Assembly: GCA_965661345.1 (NCBI GenBank)
Contig: CBFIDK010000002.1
Span: 146,643-210,642, forward strand
Direction: 5' to 3'
Origin: GCA-2862585 sp965661345
GTDB taxonomy: Bacteria; Bacteroidota; Bacteroidia; Flavobacteriales; UBA7312
Length of the DNA stretch: 64,000 nt
The notes beneath the pieces are model-generated. The model had not been told where the DNA came from and did not search any database. It was given only the letters and a program-made list of their open reading frames with translations. Positions 44,242 to 54,266 of the stretch are shown piece by piece. A program made the position numbers and the translations under genes. Numbering within the stretch: the first letter of the stretch is position 1; each line of letters starts with the position of its first letter.

Positions 44242-47200
44242 CTAGTTCCCTAATTTGGACATTATTTTGATTTTTAACTTATCAATTAAAAGGTACATAA
44301 CGGGTACAATCACTAAAGTTAAGAATGTAGCAAAAGTCAGTCCGAATATAACAGTCCATGCCATTGGCCCCCAGAAGATAGCGTTATCACCACCAAAGAA
44401 AATTTGTGGATTAAACTCGGTCAACAGGGTGTTGAAATTGATATTCATTCCAGTTGCTAAAGGCAATAATCCTAAAACTGTTGTGATGGCCGTTAGCAAT
44501 ACTGGTCTTAACCTTTTTTGTCCTGCTTCTCTAATACTTGCAATAGAATACTCATAGCCTAGTTCCTGTGAATCGTCTAAGCCAAGCTCTTCTTTTTTTC
44601 TAGATTTTATAAGGTCAATGTAGTCAATTAGTACAATGGCATTATTTACCACAATTCCTGCTAGTGACACTATTCCAATACCCGTCATAATAATGACAAA
44701 ATCCATGTTGAAAATCGCTAAGCCCAAGAACACACCTATGGTACTAAACAATACCGTCATGATAATGATTATTGGCTTGAATATAGAGTTAAACTGTGAT
44801 ACTAAAATCAATGTAATTAAAGCCACTGCAATTAGTAAGGCTTTGGATAAAAAGTCTTGAGTTTGGGCTTGCTCTTGCTGTTTACCTGTAAATTGTAAGT
44901 CGCAATTTTCTGGCAATGGATAATCAGCTAATAGCTTTTTCAACTGCTCGTTAATAGCATTCTCGTTGTAGCCCTCAATTACATTTGAATAGAGTGTTAC
45001 CTGCCTTTTCATATCCTTTCTATTTACAGAACCGAAAGTGTTATTGTAAGTATAGTTTGCCACAGAAGAAATAGGAATCTGCATAATTTTTCCGTTGGAT
45101 TGACTTCTAAACGTTATGCTTTGGTTCATTAGCGAAGACACATTGTAGCGGTATTTATCGGCTAATTTCAAAGTAATAGGATACTCGTCTTCACCATCTT
45201 TAAATTTAGAAACTTCTTTTCCAAATAGTGCCGTTCTGATAGTGGACCCAACTTGAGAGGTAGACACGCCTAGTCGACGCGCCATGTCTCTATCAATTTT
45301 CACAAGCATCTCGGCTTTGCTCAATTCTAAATCCACTTTTAAACCTTCAATCCCAGGAATTTTTTCCTTTTCAATGGTTTGCTGAATATCTTCCGCTAAG
45401 AAAAGTAAATCATCGAAGTTTTCACCTGTTATTTCTATATTGATGGGTCGTCCCATAGGCGGTCCATCACGGTTTTTATCCACACTGATTTCAACTCCTG
45501 GCAATTCCTTCATAGAGGCTGAAAGCTCTTTCATAACTTGGCCAGTAGCAATGCCGTCTCTGAATTTAAACTCAACAAAATTGATAGTAATCCTTGCTTT
45601 GTGTGGAGTATTTCCTGTGCCTCCACCCATTTCGTTAGGGTCTGATGTTCCAGCACCTACATTGGTCAGTACAGAAGATACGATATGTTCGTATGGACTT
45701 AAAATAGAAATGATGTCTTGCTCAACAATTCGAGCAATAGAGTCTGTTGCCACAACGTCTGTGGCTTCAGGCATTTCTAAAAATACATTGATATATTTTG
45801 GCTCATTAACAGGGAAAAACTCAACATTAGGCTTCATCAATCCAAAAAACACAATGGAGAAAATCAATAAAAAGAAAGTTCCTGCTAATAGTTTTAACGG
45901 TTTTCTTCCTTCTAATGCCCAACTTAATATTTTGGAATACTTTTCTTCTAACCTTACAAGCAAAGTGTCTTGAAACCAGTACGATAGTGGCGTCAAGTAT
46001 AAACTATTTAACAAACTTAACAACCCAAAAGCTAAGGCTAAAGAACCCAATATTCTAGCGCCTAATAGATAAAAAACAATTGAAATAATAGCGGCGTAAA
46101 TACTGGTCTTTTTGAGTTTTGGTTTATCAACTTCTGCACGTACATCTTTTTGCATAAACTGTGATGCAAAAACAGGATTTATTACCAAAGCTACGAATAA
46201 GGAAGAGCCTAGTACAATGATTAAAGTCATTGGGATATACCCCATAAATTCACCCATTAAATCGTCCCAGAATAACAATGGAAAAAAGGCCGCCAAAGTG
46301 GTTAGGGTAGAGGAAATAATAGGCACTGCTATTTCGCCCACCCCTTGCTTTGCAGCTTCTAATTTACTTAAGCCTTCTTTTTTGTAAATACGGTCAATGT
46401 TTTCTATTACAACAATGGCATTGTCCACTAACATCCCCAATGCTAAAATAAGCGCAAATAACACTACCATATTCATAGTGGTTCCCATTCCGCCAAATAC
46501 CACAAAGCTGATAAACATTGACAATGGAATAGCCATTCCAACAAATAATGCGTTTCTCAAACCTAAAAAGAACAGGAGAACAAGTACCACCAAAATTACT
46601 CCAAAAATGATGCTGTTTTCTAAGTTACTTAACTGGTCTCTTGTCTGTTCAGACTGGTCATTTGTAATGGATATGGTTAAGTTTTGAGGTAAAATAGACG
46701 TCGATTTTGCGGTATTTAGTAGAGACATTATTTTGCTTGTCGCTTCTAAAAGGTTTTCACCGCTTTTTTTAACCACATTTAAAGATACTACAGGCTGTGT
46801 GTTTAATCGAGCAAAACTTTCTCTTTCCTCATATCCATCCGTAACTGTAGCAATGTCTTTGAGGTAAACTATATTGCCTTTTTCATGCTTAACAATGATG
46901 TTGGCAATTTCTTCTGCAGATGTAAATTCTGCCGAAGTACGAACCATTCTTCTTGTATTACCAATGAGTACATTTCCACCCGCAATTGTAGTGTTTTCAA
47001 AAGCAATGGCGCTTTCTATATCGCCAAAACTAACCTGACTGCTTTCCATGAGGTAAAGGTCTGCCTCGACACGGATTTCTTTATCCAATAAGCCTGTGAT
47101 TTCAACTTTTGAAATCTCTGAAAAAGATTCAATTTCATCCTGTAAATATTCGGCATGGATTTTTAATTCATCCAAACTAAAATCTCCAGAGAGGTTTATA

Positions 47201-47637
47201 TTTAAAATTGGAAACTCTGAAAAGTCGATGTCCATGACCATGGGGTCCATGTCTAGATCTCTTGGCAAATCGCTTTTGGCTTTGTCAACAGCATCTTTAA
47301 CATCTTGCAAAGCCACTTTGAGTTCAACGTCAGTATTAAATTCTACAATAACAGATGAATTATCTTGAATAGATGAAGAGGTTAGTTTTTTTAAGCCTTT
47401 TACCGATTTGATTTCTTTTTCTAAAGGACGTGTAATAAGGTTTTCTATATCAGCAGGCGAGTTTCCAGGATATACAGTTTGCACCATTATTGTTGGCATA
47501 ACAATATCTGGATACAAAGACTTGGGCATGGATTTGTACGAAAATATACCAAAGAGCGTCAGCAATGCTGTTAGAATAAAAACAGTGGTTTTATTCTTCA
47601 ATGATAAATTCGTGATTTTGAAACTTCGTTTACTCAT
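44242..47637 (-). CDS. efflux RND transporter permease
   Basis: Inner-membrane proton-driven pump, 1131 residues, with twelve expected helices and two large periplasmic loops. N-terminal LSLKNKTTVFILTALLTLFG and SMPKSLYPDIVMPTIMVQTVYPGNSP fit the AcrB/MexB superfamily (HAE1-like). The TM4 proton-relay region LALGMLVDNAIVVIENIDR is present, as is its second-half counterpart GIGIVSLAGIVVNNAIVLIDYIDL. Forms an operon with the adaptor, TolC and TetR genes: four bases separate it from the adaptor. Substrate cannot be predicted; lipophilic drugs or fatty acids are typical. Confidence 0.95.
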   Translation of the reverse strand: MSKRSFKITNLSLKNKTTVFILTALLTLFGIFSYKSMPKSLYPDIVMPTIMVQTVYPGNSPADIENLITRPLEKEIKSVKGLKKLTSSSIQDNSSVIVEFNTDVELKVALQDVKDAVDKAKSDLPRDLDMDPMVMDIDFSEFPILNINLSGDFSLDELKIHAEYLQDEIESFSEISKVEITGLLDKEIRVEADLYLMESSQVSFGDIESAIAFENTTIAGGNVLIGNTRRMVRTSAEFTSAEEIANIIVKHEKGNIVYLKDIATVTDGYEERESFARLNTQPVVSLNVVKKSGENLLEATSKIMSLLNTAKSTSILPQNLTISITNDQSEQTRDQLSNLENSIIFGVILVVLVLLFFLGLRNALFVGMAIPLSMFISFVVFGGMGTTMNMVVLFALILALGMLVDNAIVVIENIDRIYKKEGLSKLEAAKQGVGEIAVPIISSTLTTLAAFFPLLFWDDLMGEFMGYIPMTLIIVLGSSLFVALVINPVFASQFMQKDVRAEVDKPKLKKTSIYAAIISIVFYLLGARILGSLALAFGLLSLLNSLYLTPLSYWFQDTLLVRLEEKYSKILSWALEGRKPLKLLAGTFFLLIFSIVFFGLMKPNVEFFPVNEPKYINVFLEMPEATDVVATDSIARIVEQDIISILSPYEHIVSSVLTNVGAGTSDPNEMGGGTGNTPHKARITINFVEFKFRDGIATGQVMKELSASMKELPGVEISVDKNRDGPPMGRPINIEITGENFDDLLFLAEDIQQTIEKEKIPGIEGLKVDLELSKAEMLVKIDRDMARRLGVSTSQVGSTIRTALFGKEVSKFKDGEDEYPITLKLADKYRYNVSSLMNQSITFRSQSNGKIMQIPISSVANYTYNNTFGSVNRKDMKRQVTLYSNVIEGYNENAINEQLKKLLADYPLPENCDLQFTGKQQEQAQTQDFLSKALLIAVALITLILVSQFNSIFKPIIIIMTVLFSTIGVFLGLAIFNMDFVIIMTGIGIVSLAGIVVNNAIVLIDYIDLIKSRKKEELGLDDSQELGYEYSIASIREAGQKRLRPVLLTAITTVLGLLPLATGMNINFNTLLTEFNPQIFFGGDNAIFWGPMAWTVIFGLTFATFLTLVIVPVMYLLIDKLKIKIMSKLGN

Positions 47638-47641
47638 CTAT

Positions 47642-48760
47642 TTATTTTTTTACTTCAATAATACTTCCGTTTGACACCTCATCAAAACCTACTGTAATGA
47701 CTTTTTGTCCAAACTCTAATCCGCTAGTTACATGTGTTTCTGCTCCTTGGGATAAGCCCACTTCGATGTATTTTTTAATGGCCTTTTTGCCTTCGGCAAG
47801 GAATACAAATGAGCCACGCATATCTTTCTTAATGCATGATGATGGCAATACAACCGTATTTTCGGCGCTAAAATCTTTAATCTGTAATGACGCTACGGCA
47901 TTTGGCTTAATGTCGCCTGAGTCATTTCTTAAATTAATTTTCAACTTGAAAGTTCTATTTTCTGGATTGATAACCTGTCCAACAAAAGAAACTGGCGCCT
48001 CTAAGTCTATACCCAATGAGTTAAAGGAGATTTTTACCAAATCGCCTTTTTTCAAAATGGAAGAGTAACGCTCCGCTACATCTACCTCTATTTGCAACCT
48101 TTTTGAGTTCACCACTCTAAATGCTGGTTTGCCAGGTGAAGTAAATTCTCCTTCGTTAATGAAAATTTCGTCTAGCCTTCCGCTTACTGGAGAAACGATT
48201 TCGTACTTGTCTAACTGCGCTTCTGAAGCAGCTAGTTTTTTACTTAACGATTGGTATTGATTTTTGGCTTGTAGAAATTGGATTTCAGATCCAATCCCTT
48301 GCTTCCATAGGTTGTCTTGTCTTTCGAAAGTCGTTTTGGCAAGTTCTACCGACTGTCTTAAGTCCTCAACTTGATTGACCATAACGTTGGCATCAAGCTG
48401 TACTATGGCTTGGTCTTTAGAGACCCAGCTGCCCTCTTCAACCAATCTGCGCACCACTGTAGCACCTACTTCAGAACTAACTACAACGTTAGCTCTAGAT
48501 GTTACGATACCTGGTTGATTTATGTAATGTGCAAAAGAGCGTTCGGCTACTTCTTGCACATTTACGGCTATTCCGTCCTCGGCTAATGTGTCGGCTAAGT
48601 CTATCTCTTTTTCAAGAGTAAGGATTTGGGTTTTTATCTCTCCTAATTGTTCTTTTAGGGTTTTCAAAGATGCTTTCTTTTGGTCAAGTTCGCTGACTTT
48701 TTCTCCACAGCCAACAAAGGCTATTAGAGATGCTAGTATTAAAGTGTGTGTTGTTTTCAT
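47642..48760 (-). CDS. efflux RND periplasmic adaptor (membrane fusion lipoprotein)
   Basis: 372 residues; signal ending FVGCGEK makes it a lipoprotein. A coiled-coil hairpin (about 25-55 and 130-160), the lipoyl-like half-motifs (SSEVGATVVRRLVEEGSWVSKDQAIVQLD and EIVSPVSGRLDEIFINEGE) and a beta-barrel domain are in normal order. It bridges the RND pump and TolC. Its ATG shares a base with the TolC gene stop, so the two are coupled. Confidence 0.93.
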   Translation of the reverse strand: MKTTHTLILASLIAFVGCGEKVSELDQKKASLKTLKEQLGEIKTQILTLEKEIDLADTLAEDGIAVNVQEVAERSFAHYINQPGIVTSRANVVVSSEVGATVVRRLVEEGSWVSKDQAIVQLDANVMVNQVEDLRQSVELAKTTFERQDNLWKQGIGSEIQFLQAKNQYQSLSKKLAASEAQLDKYEIVSPVSGRLDEIFINEGEFTSPGKPAFRVVNSKRLQIEVDVAERYSSILKKGDLVKISFNSLGIDLEAPVSFVGQVINPENRTFKLKINLRNDSGDIKPNAVASLQIKDFSAENTVVLPSSCIKKDMRGSFVFLAEGKKAIKKYIEVGLSQGAETHVTSGLEFGQKVITVGFDEVSNGSIIEVKK

Positions 48761-50079
48761 TAGTTTCCTACTGATCGGTTATAGTTAGTTTTTGCTATTA
48801 GTAAATTGTAAATGGCCTGTGCATTATTTGCTTGTGATTGGCTGTAGTCTGCACCTGCTTGTGATAATTCTGAACTACTCACTAAGCCCTCCTTGTATTT
48901 TAGCAAGGTTTTGCGGTAAATCTTTTTGCTTAATTCCAAACTGTTCGCGGTTTGCTCTTGTGAGTTAAAGGCTGTAATGTAATTGGATAAAGCCATTTCG
49001 TAAGCTAACTGTAGATATTCTGACGTTTGAGCTTGGTTATTTCTGGCTTTTTCTAGATTTATTTTTGCCTGTTGAATTCTTGAAATTCTAGCAAGACCAT
49101 CAAACAAAGTCAAGTTTGCCTTTATTCCAATGACATTTGAAGGGTACCATTTTCCTTCATCAAAAAAGTCAAATTCGTTTCTGTATGCATTCTTGCTATA
49201 AGACGCAAATGCTGTGATTGATGGTAATAGTTGTGACTGAAACCGTCTTAAATCGAGCTTCTGTAGTTGTGTTTGGGTTTGTGCCAACTGATATTCTTTT
49301 CTGTTTTCAATAGTTGGCTCTTGCAATTGAATGTTATTATTTTCAGCCAGTAAGGTGCTCAGGCTATCTGTTAAAATAATTTCTTCATCTAGTGGAAGCC
49401 CTAAAATAAGCTTGAGGTATAAATATGCTACCTCAGTCATTCGGTCCATGTTTTCAGACTGTATTTTCATGTTAGACAAGGTCAATGCCATTCTGTCCAC
49501 ATCAAGGTCTTCTACTAAACCCAAGTCGTACATTGTAGTCACCTCATCCAGAATATCTTGGTGAATGTCAGCTATCAATCGTAAGAACGCTTTACGTTCT
49601 TCAGCTACCAAAACGTTGTAATAAGCCGCTGCTACACTGTCCTGAATTTGTTGTTCGGTAAGTTCTAAGGATTGCACGGATAGGCTCTTGTAAATTGAAG
49701 ACGCTTTTAATCCAACGATATACGTTCCATCAAAAATTATTTGCGAAGCCGAAAGTGTCGAAGTCGAGTTGTACTCTGTACCAAATTGCAGTTCAGTAAA
49801 CTCATCGTCGGCGGCGGAAGGAATGAACATATTAGCAGGCACTACAGTTGTAGGAATTTCTAAAAACTGTTGCATGTTTACTTCTCCATTAACTTTTGGT
49901 AAGCCAATGGCTACAGTTTCCATGACCTTTTTCTTTGCCAACTTAACATCTAAGCGAGCATTTTTAACTTCAGTATTGTTTGCTAAGCCTAACTTCTGAG
50001 CGTCTTCAACCGAAAGCCGTTGCTGAGCGCCGGCTGTAAGTGCAACTAAAAATGCAACTATTAATAGCTTGTTATTCAT
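48760..50079 (-). CDS. TolC-family outer-membrane efflux protein
   Basis: 439 residues with a signal peptide (MNNKLLIVAFLVALTAGAQ) and two outer-membrane-efflux repeats, each a long coiled coil (QRLSVEDAQKLGLANNTEVKNA at the start and LELSKKIYRKTLLKYKEGL in the second half). No lipobox. Overlaps the TetR gene by eight bases, so translation is coupled in a four-gene operon. Confidence 0.92.
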   Translation of the reverse strand: MNNKLLIVAFLVALTAGAQQRLSVEDAQKLGLANNTEVKNARLDVKLAKKKVMETVAIGLPKVNGEVNMQQFLEIPTTVVPANMFIPSAADDEFTELQFGTEYNSTSTLSASQIIFDGTYIVGLKASSIYKSLSVQSLELTEQQIQDSVAAAYYNVLVAEERKAFLRLIADIHQDILDEVTTMYDLGLVEDLDVDRMALTLSNMKIQSENMDRMTEVAYLYLKLILGLPLDEEIILTDSLSTLLAENNNIQLQEPTIENRKEYQLAQTQTQLQKLDLRRFQSQLLPSITAFASYSKNAYRNEFDFFDEGKWYPSNVIGIKANLTLFDGLARISRIQQAKINLEKARNNQAQTSEYLQLAYEMALSNYITAFNSQEQTANSLELSKKIYRKTLLKYKEGLVSSSELSQAGADYSQSQANNAQAIYNLLIAKTNYNRSVGN

Positions 50080-50674
50080 TGATTTTATTTTCTAAGTGTT
50101 TGATTCCTTTTGGGGTAGCTATTCCCCTAATGTGATATATTCTGATTTCTTTTAAAAGATCCTTAAAATTGTAAACGGTAAGCGGGAATACTTCATCATT
50201 TACCAAAGCATCCGTTCTACTTATAATTAATTTGGTAACGATATCCACATCTAACTCACTTCTGTATAACCCTTGTTGAATACCGTTTATGAGGTTGTTT
50301 TTCATGATATTAAACAATACCTTTTGCTTTAACTCCTCCAGTAATCCCCATGTTTTTGGGTAATACCTTTTTAGTTCTCCCAGTAGATATGGATTTGTTT
50401 TTTTCATCATTAATGAAACCCCTTCGTCAATAGCAAATAAGCCGTCAATCGCATTTTGAACTTGAGAATTAGAATTATTAACCATTTCTTCAAACATCTT
50501 GGTATGCCATTTGAAACATTGGTGCACCAAATCTTGTTTGTTGTTAAAATGAATGTAAAGTGTCTTCTTAGAAATACCCAAGTTAGAGGCCACTTCGTCC
50601 ATGTTTACTTGCTTAACTCCTTTTTTCAAAAAGAGAATTAACGATTGGTGTATAATTTTATCTTTTGGTTCCAT
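50072..50674 (-). CDS. TetR/AcrR-family repressor of the efflux operon
   Basis: 200 residues with an N-terminal HTH (about 8-52: VKQVNMDEVASNLGISKKTLYIHF) followed by an all-helical ligand domain. It is the first gene of the operon it probably regulates (TetR-TolC-adaptor-RND). A -7 box TATCTTTG (complement of 50686-50693) lies only about 12 bases before the ATG, so the leader is very short. Just upstream is an 8-base-pair inverted repeat (50709-50739) that could be its operator. The divergent gene is asnS. Confidence 0.92.
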   Translation of the reverse strand: MEPKDKIIHQSLILFLKKGVKQVNMDEVASNLGISKKTLYIHFNNKQDLVHQCFKWHTKMFEEMVNNSNSQVQNAIDGLFAIDEGVSLMMKKTNPYLLGELKRYYPKTWGLLEELKQKVLFNIMKNNLINGIQQGLYRSELDVDIVTKLIISRTDALVNDEVFPLTVYNFKDLLKEIRIYHIRGIATPKGIKHLENKINE

Positions 50675-50708
50675 AATTGGGGGCGCAAAGATACAACTAA
50701 AAAAACTT

Positions 50709-50739
50709 TGGAAACATTTTTTGTATTATTTTGTTTCCA
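50709..50739. promoter_or_regulatory. candidate TetR operator
   Basis: Perfect inverted repeat TGGAAACA / TGTTTCCA (50709-50716 and 50732-50739) with a 15-base AT-rich spacer, in the region where the -33 element of the TetR promoter should be. TetR dimers usually bind palindromes of 15-30 bases next to their own gene. Not proved. Confidence 0.55.
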
Positions 50740-50759
50740 TTGTTTAATTATCTGATTAA

Positions 50760-50792
50760 TTGCATTAGAAGTTTTAAGATTTAATATCTTTG
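50760..50792 (+). promoter_or_regulatory. promoter of asnS
   Basis: TTG at 50760-50762 and TATCTTTG at 50785-50792, 22-base spacer. The ATG is 17 bases downstream. Confidence 0.65.
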
Positions 50793-50809
50793 TTGAAAGA
50801 ATAAATAAG

Positions 50810-52252
50810 ATGAAACACACCAAAGTAAAAACTCTATTGATTGGAGAAAGCCTTAACCAAACAATTTGCGTTAAAGGTTGGGTAAGAACTAAGCGTGGCA
50901 GTAAAAATGTTTCTTTTATTGCAATTAATGATGGTTCAACAATAAATAATATACAGGCTGTTGCCGAAAGTGAATCTTTCGATGAAGAGTTGATTAAGCA
51001 AATTAATACTGGGGCTTGCGTACAGATAATAGGGACTTTGGTAGAGTCGCAAGGAAGCGGTCAGAAAGTGGAAATTAATGCCCAAGAAATTGAAGTATTA
51101 GGTGAGGCTGACGCTGACATATACCCTCTTCAACCTAAAAAACATAGTCTAGAATTTCTTAGAGAAAAAGCACACCTACGGTTTAGAACGAACACCTTTA
51201 GTGCGGTCTTTAGAATTCGTCATGCTCTGTCTTTTGCTATTCATAAGTTTTTCAATGACAAAGGCTTTGTAAACCTACACACGCCCATCATTACTGGAGC
51301 CGATGCTGAAGGTGCTGGCGAAATGTTTCAAGTGAGTAGCTTAGATTGGAATAACCCACCAAAAGACGAAAATGGCAATGTGGATGAAACACAAGACTTC
51401 TTTGGCAAAAAAACCAACCTTACCGTTTCAGGTCAGTTAGAAGCCGAACTTGGCGCCTTAGCCTTAGGGCAAGTGTATACTTTTGGGCCTACTTTCAGAG
51501 CGGAAAACTCAAACACATCCAGGCACTTGTCTGAATTCTGGATGATTGAACCAGAAGTGGCCTTTAATGACCTCAACGATAACATGGATTTGGCAGAAGA
51601 CTTTCTAAAATATTGCATTAAATACGTTTTGGAAAACTGTGTAGATGATATCGCTTTTCTCGATCAACGTTTGACAAATGAAGAAAAAAATCTTCCTAGT
51701 GAACAAAAATCAGAAATGAGTCTGATTGAACGCCTAAATTTTGTGGTAAACAATGAGTTTGAAAGACTAACTTATACCGAAGCCATCAATATTTTAAGGA
51801 ATTCTAAACCCAACAAGAAAAAGAAATTTCAATACATCATTGAAGGTTTTGGCGCAGACTTACAGTCCGAGCACGAGCGTTATCTGGTAGAAAAAAAGTT
51901 TAAGAAACCCGTTATTTTAACTGACTATCCCAAAAACATAAAAGCCTTTTACATGCGCATGAATGAAGATGGAGAGACCGTTAGGGCTATGGATATTTTA
52001 TTTCCTGGAATAGGCGAAATTGTGGGCGGTTCTCAAAGGGAAGAGCGTCTAGAATTTCTAAAACGCCGCATGGACGAAATGGATGTTGACCAAGAAGAAT
52101 TATGGTGGTATCTTGAAACTCGTCAATTTGGCAGCTGTCCTCACAGTGGATTTGGATTAGGGTTTGAACGATTAATAATGTTTGTTACTGGCATGAAAAA
52201 TGTCAGAGACGTTATTCCTTTTCCTCGATACCCCCAAAATGCAGAATTTTAA
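50810..52252 (+). CDS. asnS: asparaginyl-tRNA synthetase
   Basis: Class IIb synthetase of 480 residues. OB-fold anticodon domain (about 17-105), then the class II core with motif 2 TFGPTFRAENSNTSRHLSEFW and motif 3 GSCPHSGFGLGFERLIMF. A direct AsnRS makes the transamidation route unnecessary for Asn. The asnS-rpoN order is typical of Flavobacteriia, and the stop is just four bases before the rpoN ATG. Confidence 0.97.
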   Translation: MKHTKVKTLLIGESLNQTICVKGWVRTKRGSKNVSFIAINDGSTINNIQAVAESESFDEELIKQINTGACVQIIGTLVESQGSGQKVEINAQEIEVLGEADADIYPLQPKKHSLEFLREKAHLRFRTNTFSAVFRIRHALSFAIHKFFNDKGFVNLHTPIITGADAEGAGEMFQVSSLDWNNPPKDENGNVDETQDFFGKKTNLTVSGQLEAELGALALGQVYTFGPTFRAENSNTSRHLSEFWMIEPEVAFNDLNDNMDLAEDFLKYCIKYVLENCVDDIAFLDQRLTNEEKNLPSEQKSEMSLIERLNFVVNNEFERLTYTEAINILRNSKPNKKKKFQYIIEGFGADLQSEHERYLVEKKFKKPVILTDYPKNIKAFYMRMNEDGETVRAMDILFPGIGEIVGGSQREERLEFLKRRMDEMDVDQEELWWYLETRQFGSCPHSGFGLGFERLIMFVTGMKNVRDVIPFPRYPQNAEF

Positions 52253-52255
52253 TTG

Positions 52256-53617
52256 ATGCAAAAACAAAGACTAAAACAGGAAATAGGACTAAAGCTTAGC
52301 CCTCAACAAATACAATTTCTTGGTTTGTTGCAAATTCCTTTACTGTCTTTAGAGAAACGTATTGAAGAAGAACTTGAAAACAACCCCGCACTAGAAGAAC
52401 AAGCAGAAAACGATAACGCTCCAGAACCTAACGAGCAAAGCTGGGAAAAAAACAGCTTCAGAAACACAAACAAAGAAGATTCTGTTAGAGAATTTACCCA
52501 CCAAAGGGAGCTAAGCCTTCAAGAGTTCTTGCTGCAGCAACTGCCTATGCTAAACCTCAACGAGAAGGAAGCCTCTATTTCTGAATTTATCATTGGCTGT
52601 TTGGATGACAATGGTTTTTTGAGCCGTTCCCTTTTGTCTATCACTGATGATTTATTGTTCAAAATGAATCTAGAAATTAGTGAATATGAACTCGTCCCAT
52701 TATTAAAAAATATACAAACACTAGATCCTATTGGCGTTGGCGCAAGAGACCTACAAGAATGTTTGCTTATTCAATTGGAAAACAAGCCTGCGACTTCATC
52801 GGTCACAAACGCCATAGAAATTCTAACAAAAGAGTATTCTGCTTTCAGCAACAAGAATTATGAGAAGTTAGGCCGTGAATTAAACTTAAACCAAGAGGCA
52901 CTAAAAGCGGCTTACAAAGAAATCGGCTCATTAAACCCAAAGCCTGGCGCAAGTTTCTCTACTCAAGAAGAAGGAAACAATTTTATAACGCCAGACTTTA
53001 GTCTAGAAGTTCAAAACGATGAACTAAAAGTAGTCCTCAATAACAGCAAAGTAAAAAAACTCAAAAGCAGTGAGTATTATAAAAACATGCTTAAAAACCT
53101 TGAAGACACAAAGGGTGATAACGAGGCTATTTTATTTTTAAAAGATAAAATTGAAGGTGCAAATTGGTTTGCTAATGCCCTTATTCAACGTGAACAGACA
53201 CTGCTAAATACCATGAATTGTATCGTTGAAATACAATCGGATTATTTCAAATCTGGCGATGAAAGAACACTCAAACCGATGAAACTAATGGATATCGCCG
53301 AAAAAATAGATTTGGACATTTCTACAATATCCAGAGTAACAAACAGTAAATACATTGAAACGCCTTACGGAACGTTTTTATTAAAAGATTTTTTCTCTGA
53401 CGCTTACAGCAAAGAGGATGGGACTACTATTTCAAATAAAGTTGTCAAAAGCCATTTAAAAGAAATTATTGAAAACGAAGATAAAAAGAGACCTTTTTCT
53501 GATGAAGATTTGTCGGATAAACTAAGTGAAAAAGGCTATCATATAGCCCGAAGAACTGTTGCTAAATATCGCGAACAACTCGACTTTCCTGTTGCGCGAC
53601 TAAGACGAACACTATGA
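52256..53617 (+). CDS. rpoN: RNA polymerase sigma-54 factor
   Basis: 453 residues from the ATG at 52256; a TTG one codon before also opens the frame. Region I is Gln-rich (LKLSPQQIQFLGLLQIPLLSLEKRIEEELENNP), the core-binding domain follows, and the RpoN box ARRTVAKYREQL is near the C-terminus. Sigma-54 requires AAA+ enhancer-binding activators; none is in this window. Overlaps the next gene by four bases. Confidence 0.97.
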   Translation: MQKQRLKQEIGLKLSPQQIQFLGLLQIPLLSLEKRIEEELENNPALEEQAENDNAPEPNEQSWEKNSFRNTNKEDSVREFTHQRELSLQEFLLQQLPMLNLNEKEASISEFIIGCLDDNGFLSRSLLSITDDLLFKMNLEISEYELVPLLKNIQTLDPIGVGARDLQECLLIQLENKPATSSVTNAIEILTKEYSAFSNKNYEKLGRELNLNQEALKAAYKEIGSLNPKPGASFSTQEEGNNFITPDFSLEVQNDELKVVLNNSKVKKLKSSEYYKNMLKNLEDTKGDNEAILFLKDKIEGANWFANALIQREQTLLNTMNCIVEIQSDYFKSGDERTLKPMKLMDIAEKIDLDISTISRVTNSKYIETPYGTFLLKDFFSDAYSKEDGTTISNKVVKSHLKEIIENEDKKRPFSDEDLSDKLSEKGYHIARRTVAKYREQLDFPVARLRRTL

Positions 53618-54222
53618 TGAAATTTGCTCAATTTATTTCGGTTTTAGCTCATCCATTGTTTATGCCGTCCTACGCCTTTGGTTTACTCATGTATACTAAT
53701 CCATACATTAATATGATGGTAAGCGACTCTACAAAAAGCGCAATAATTATCATCCTCTCTATTTTTACTATTGTACTGCCCATACTTTCAGCCATTATAC
53801 TCAAGAAACTTAAGGTGATTGATAGTATATATATGAAAACTTCTGAGGAAAGAAAATGGCCATTTATTTTTACACTGGCTTGGTATTACTTTGCAATACA
53901 ACTACTTTCTAGACTATATATTCCTCAAAGTTTCTTGCTACTTATGTTGGGAGCCATTAGTGCTATTGGCCTTTCATTAATCATTACTTTGAGGTGGAAA
54001 ATAAGCATACATATGCTTGGAATTGGTGGGGTTATTGGTGCCATTATTGGCATTTCACACCGCTTTCAGTTTGACCATTCTAATTTAATAATAGCTTTAG
54101 TGCTTTTTGCTGGACTTGTAGGCTTTGCTCGCTTAAAAACACTTTCACACAACTACAAACAAGTATATGTTGGCTTTTTGCTTGGCCTAATAGTTGAATG
54201 GGCAAGCGTATTATATTTGTAG
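53614..54222 (+). CDS. polytopic membrane protein, PAP2-like with worn catalytic motifs
   Basis: 202 residues and about five hydrophobic segments. The layout (KTSEERKWPFIFTLAWYY, then RWKISIHMLGIGG and ARLKTLSHNYKQVYVGFLLG) recalls PAP2 phosphatases, where the H in the last motif is catalytic. The KxxxxxxRP, PSGH and SRxxxxxHxxxD residues are only partly visible, so activity is doubtful. Coupled to rpoN; this position is commonly held by a similar membrane protein in Flavobacteriia. Confidence 0.55.
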   Translation: MMKFAQFISVLAHPLFMPSYAFGLLMYTNPYINMMVSDSTKSAIIIILSIFTIVLPILSAIILKKLKVIDSIYMKTSEERKWPFIFTLAWYYFAIQLLSRLYIPQSFLLLMLGAISAIGLSLIITLRWKISIHMLGIGGVIGAIIGISHRFQFDHSNLIIALVLFAGLVGFARLKTLSHNYKQVYVGFLLGLIVEWASVLYL

Positions 54223-54266
54223 GATTAAATGCTTACATTTGTTTAAACTTCTTAAATCTAGAACCC

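Noticed and set aside
45440..45973. Long plus-strand frames inside the RND pump gene
   Set aside because: Opposite-strand shadows of the pump gene, Ser/Thr/Pro-rich and without recognisable domains.
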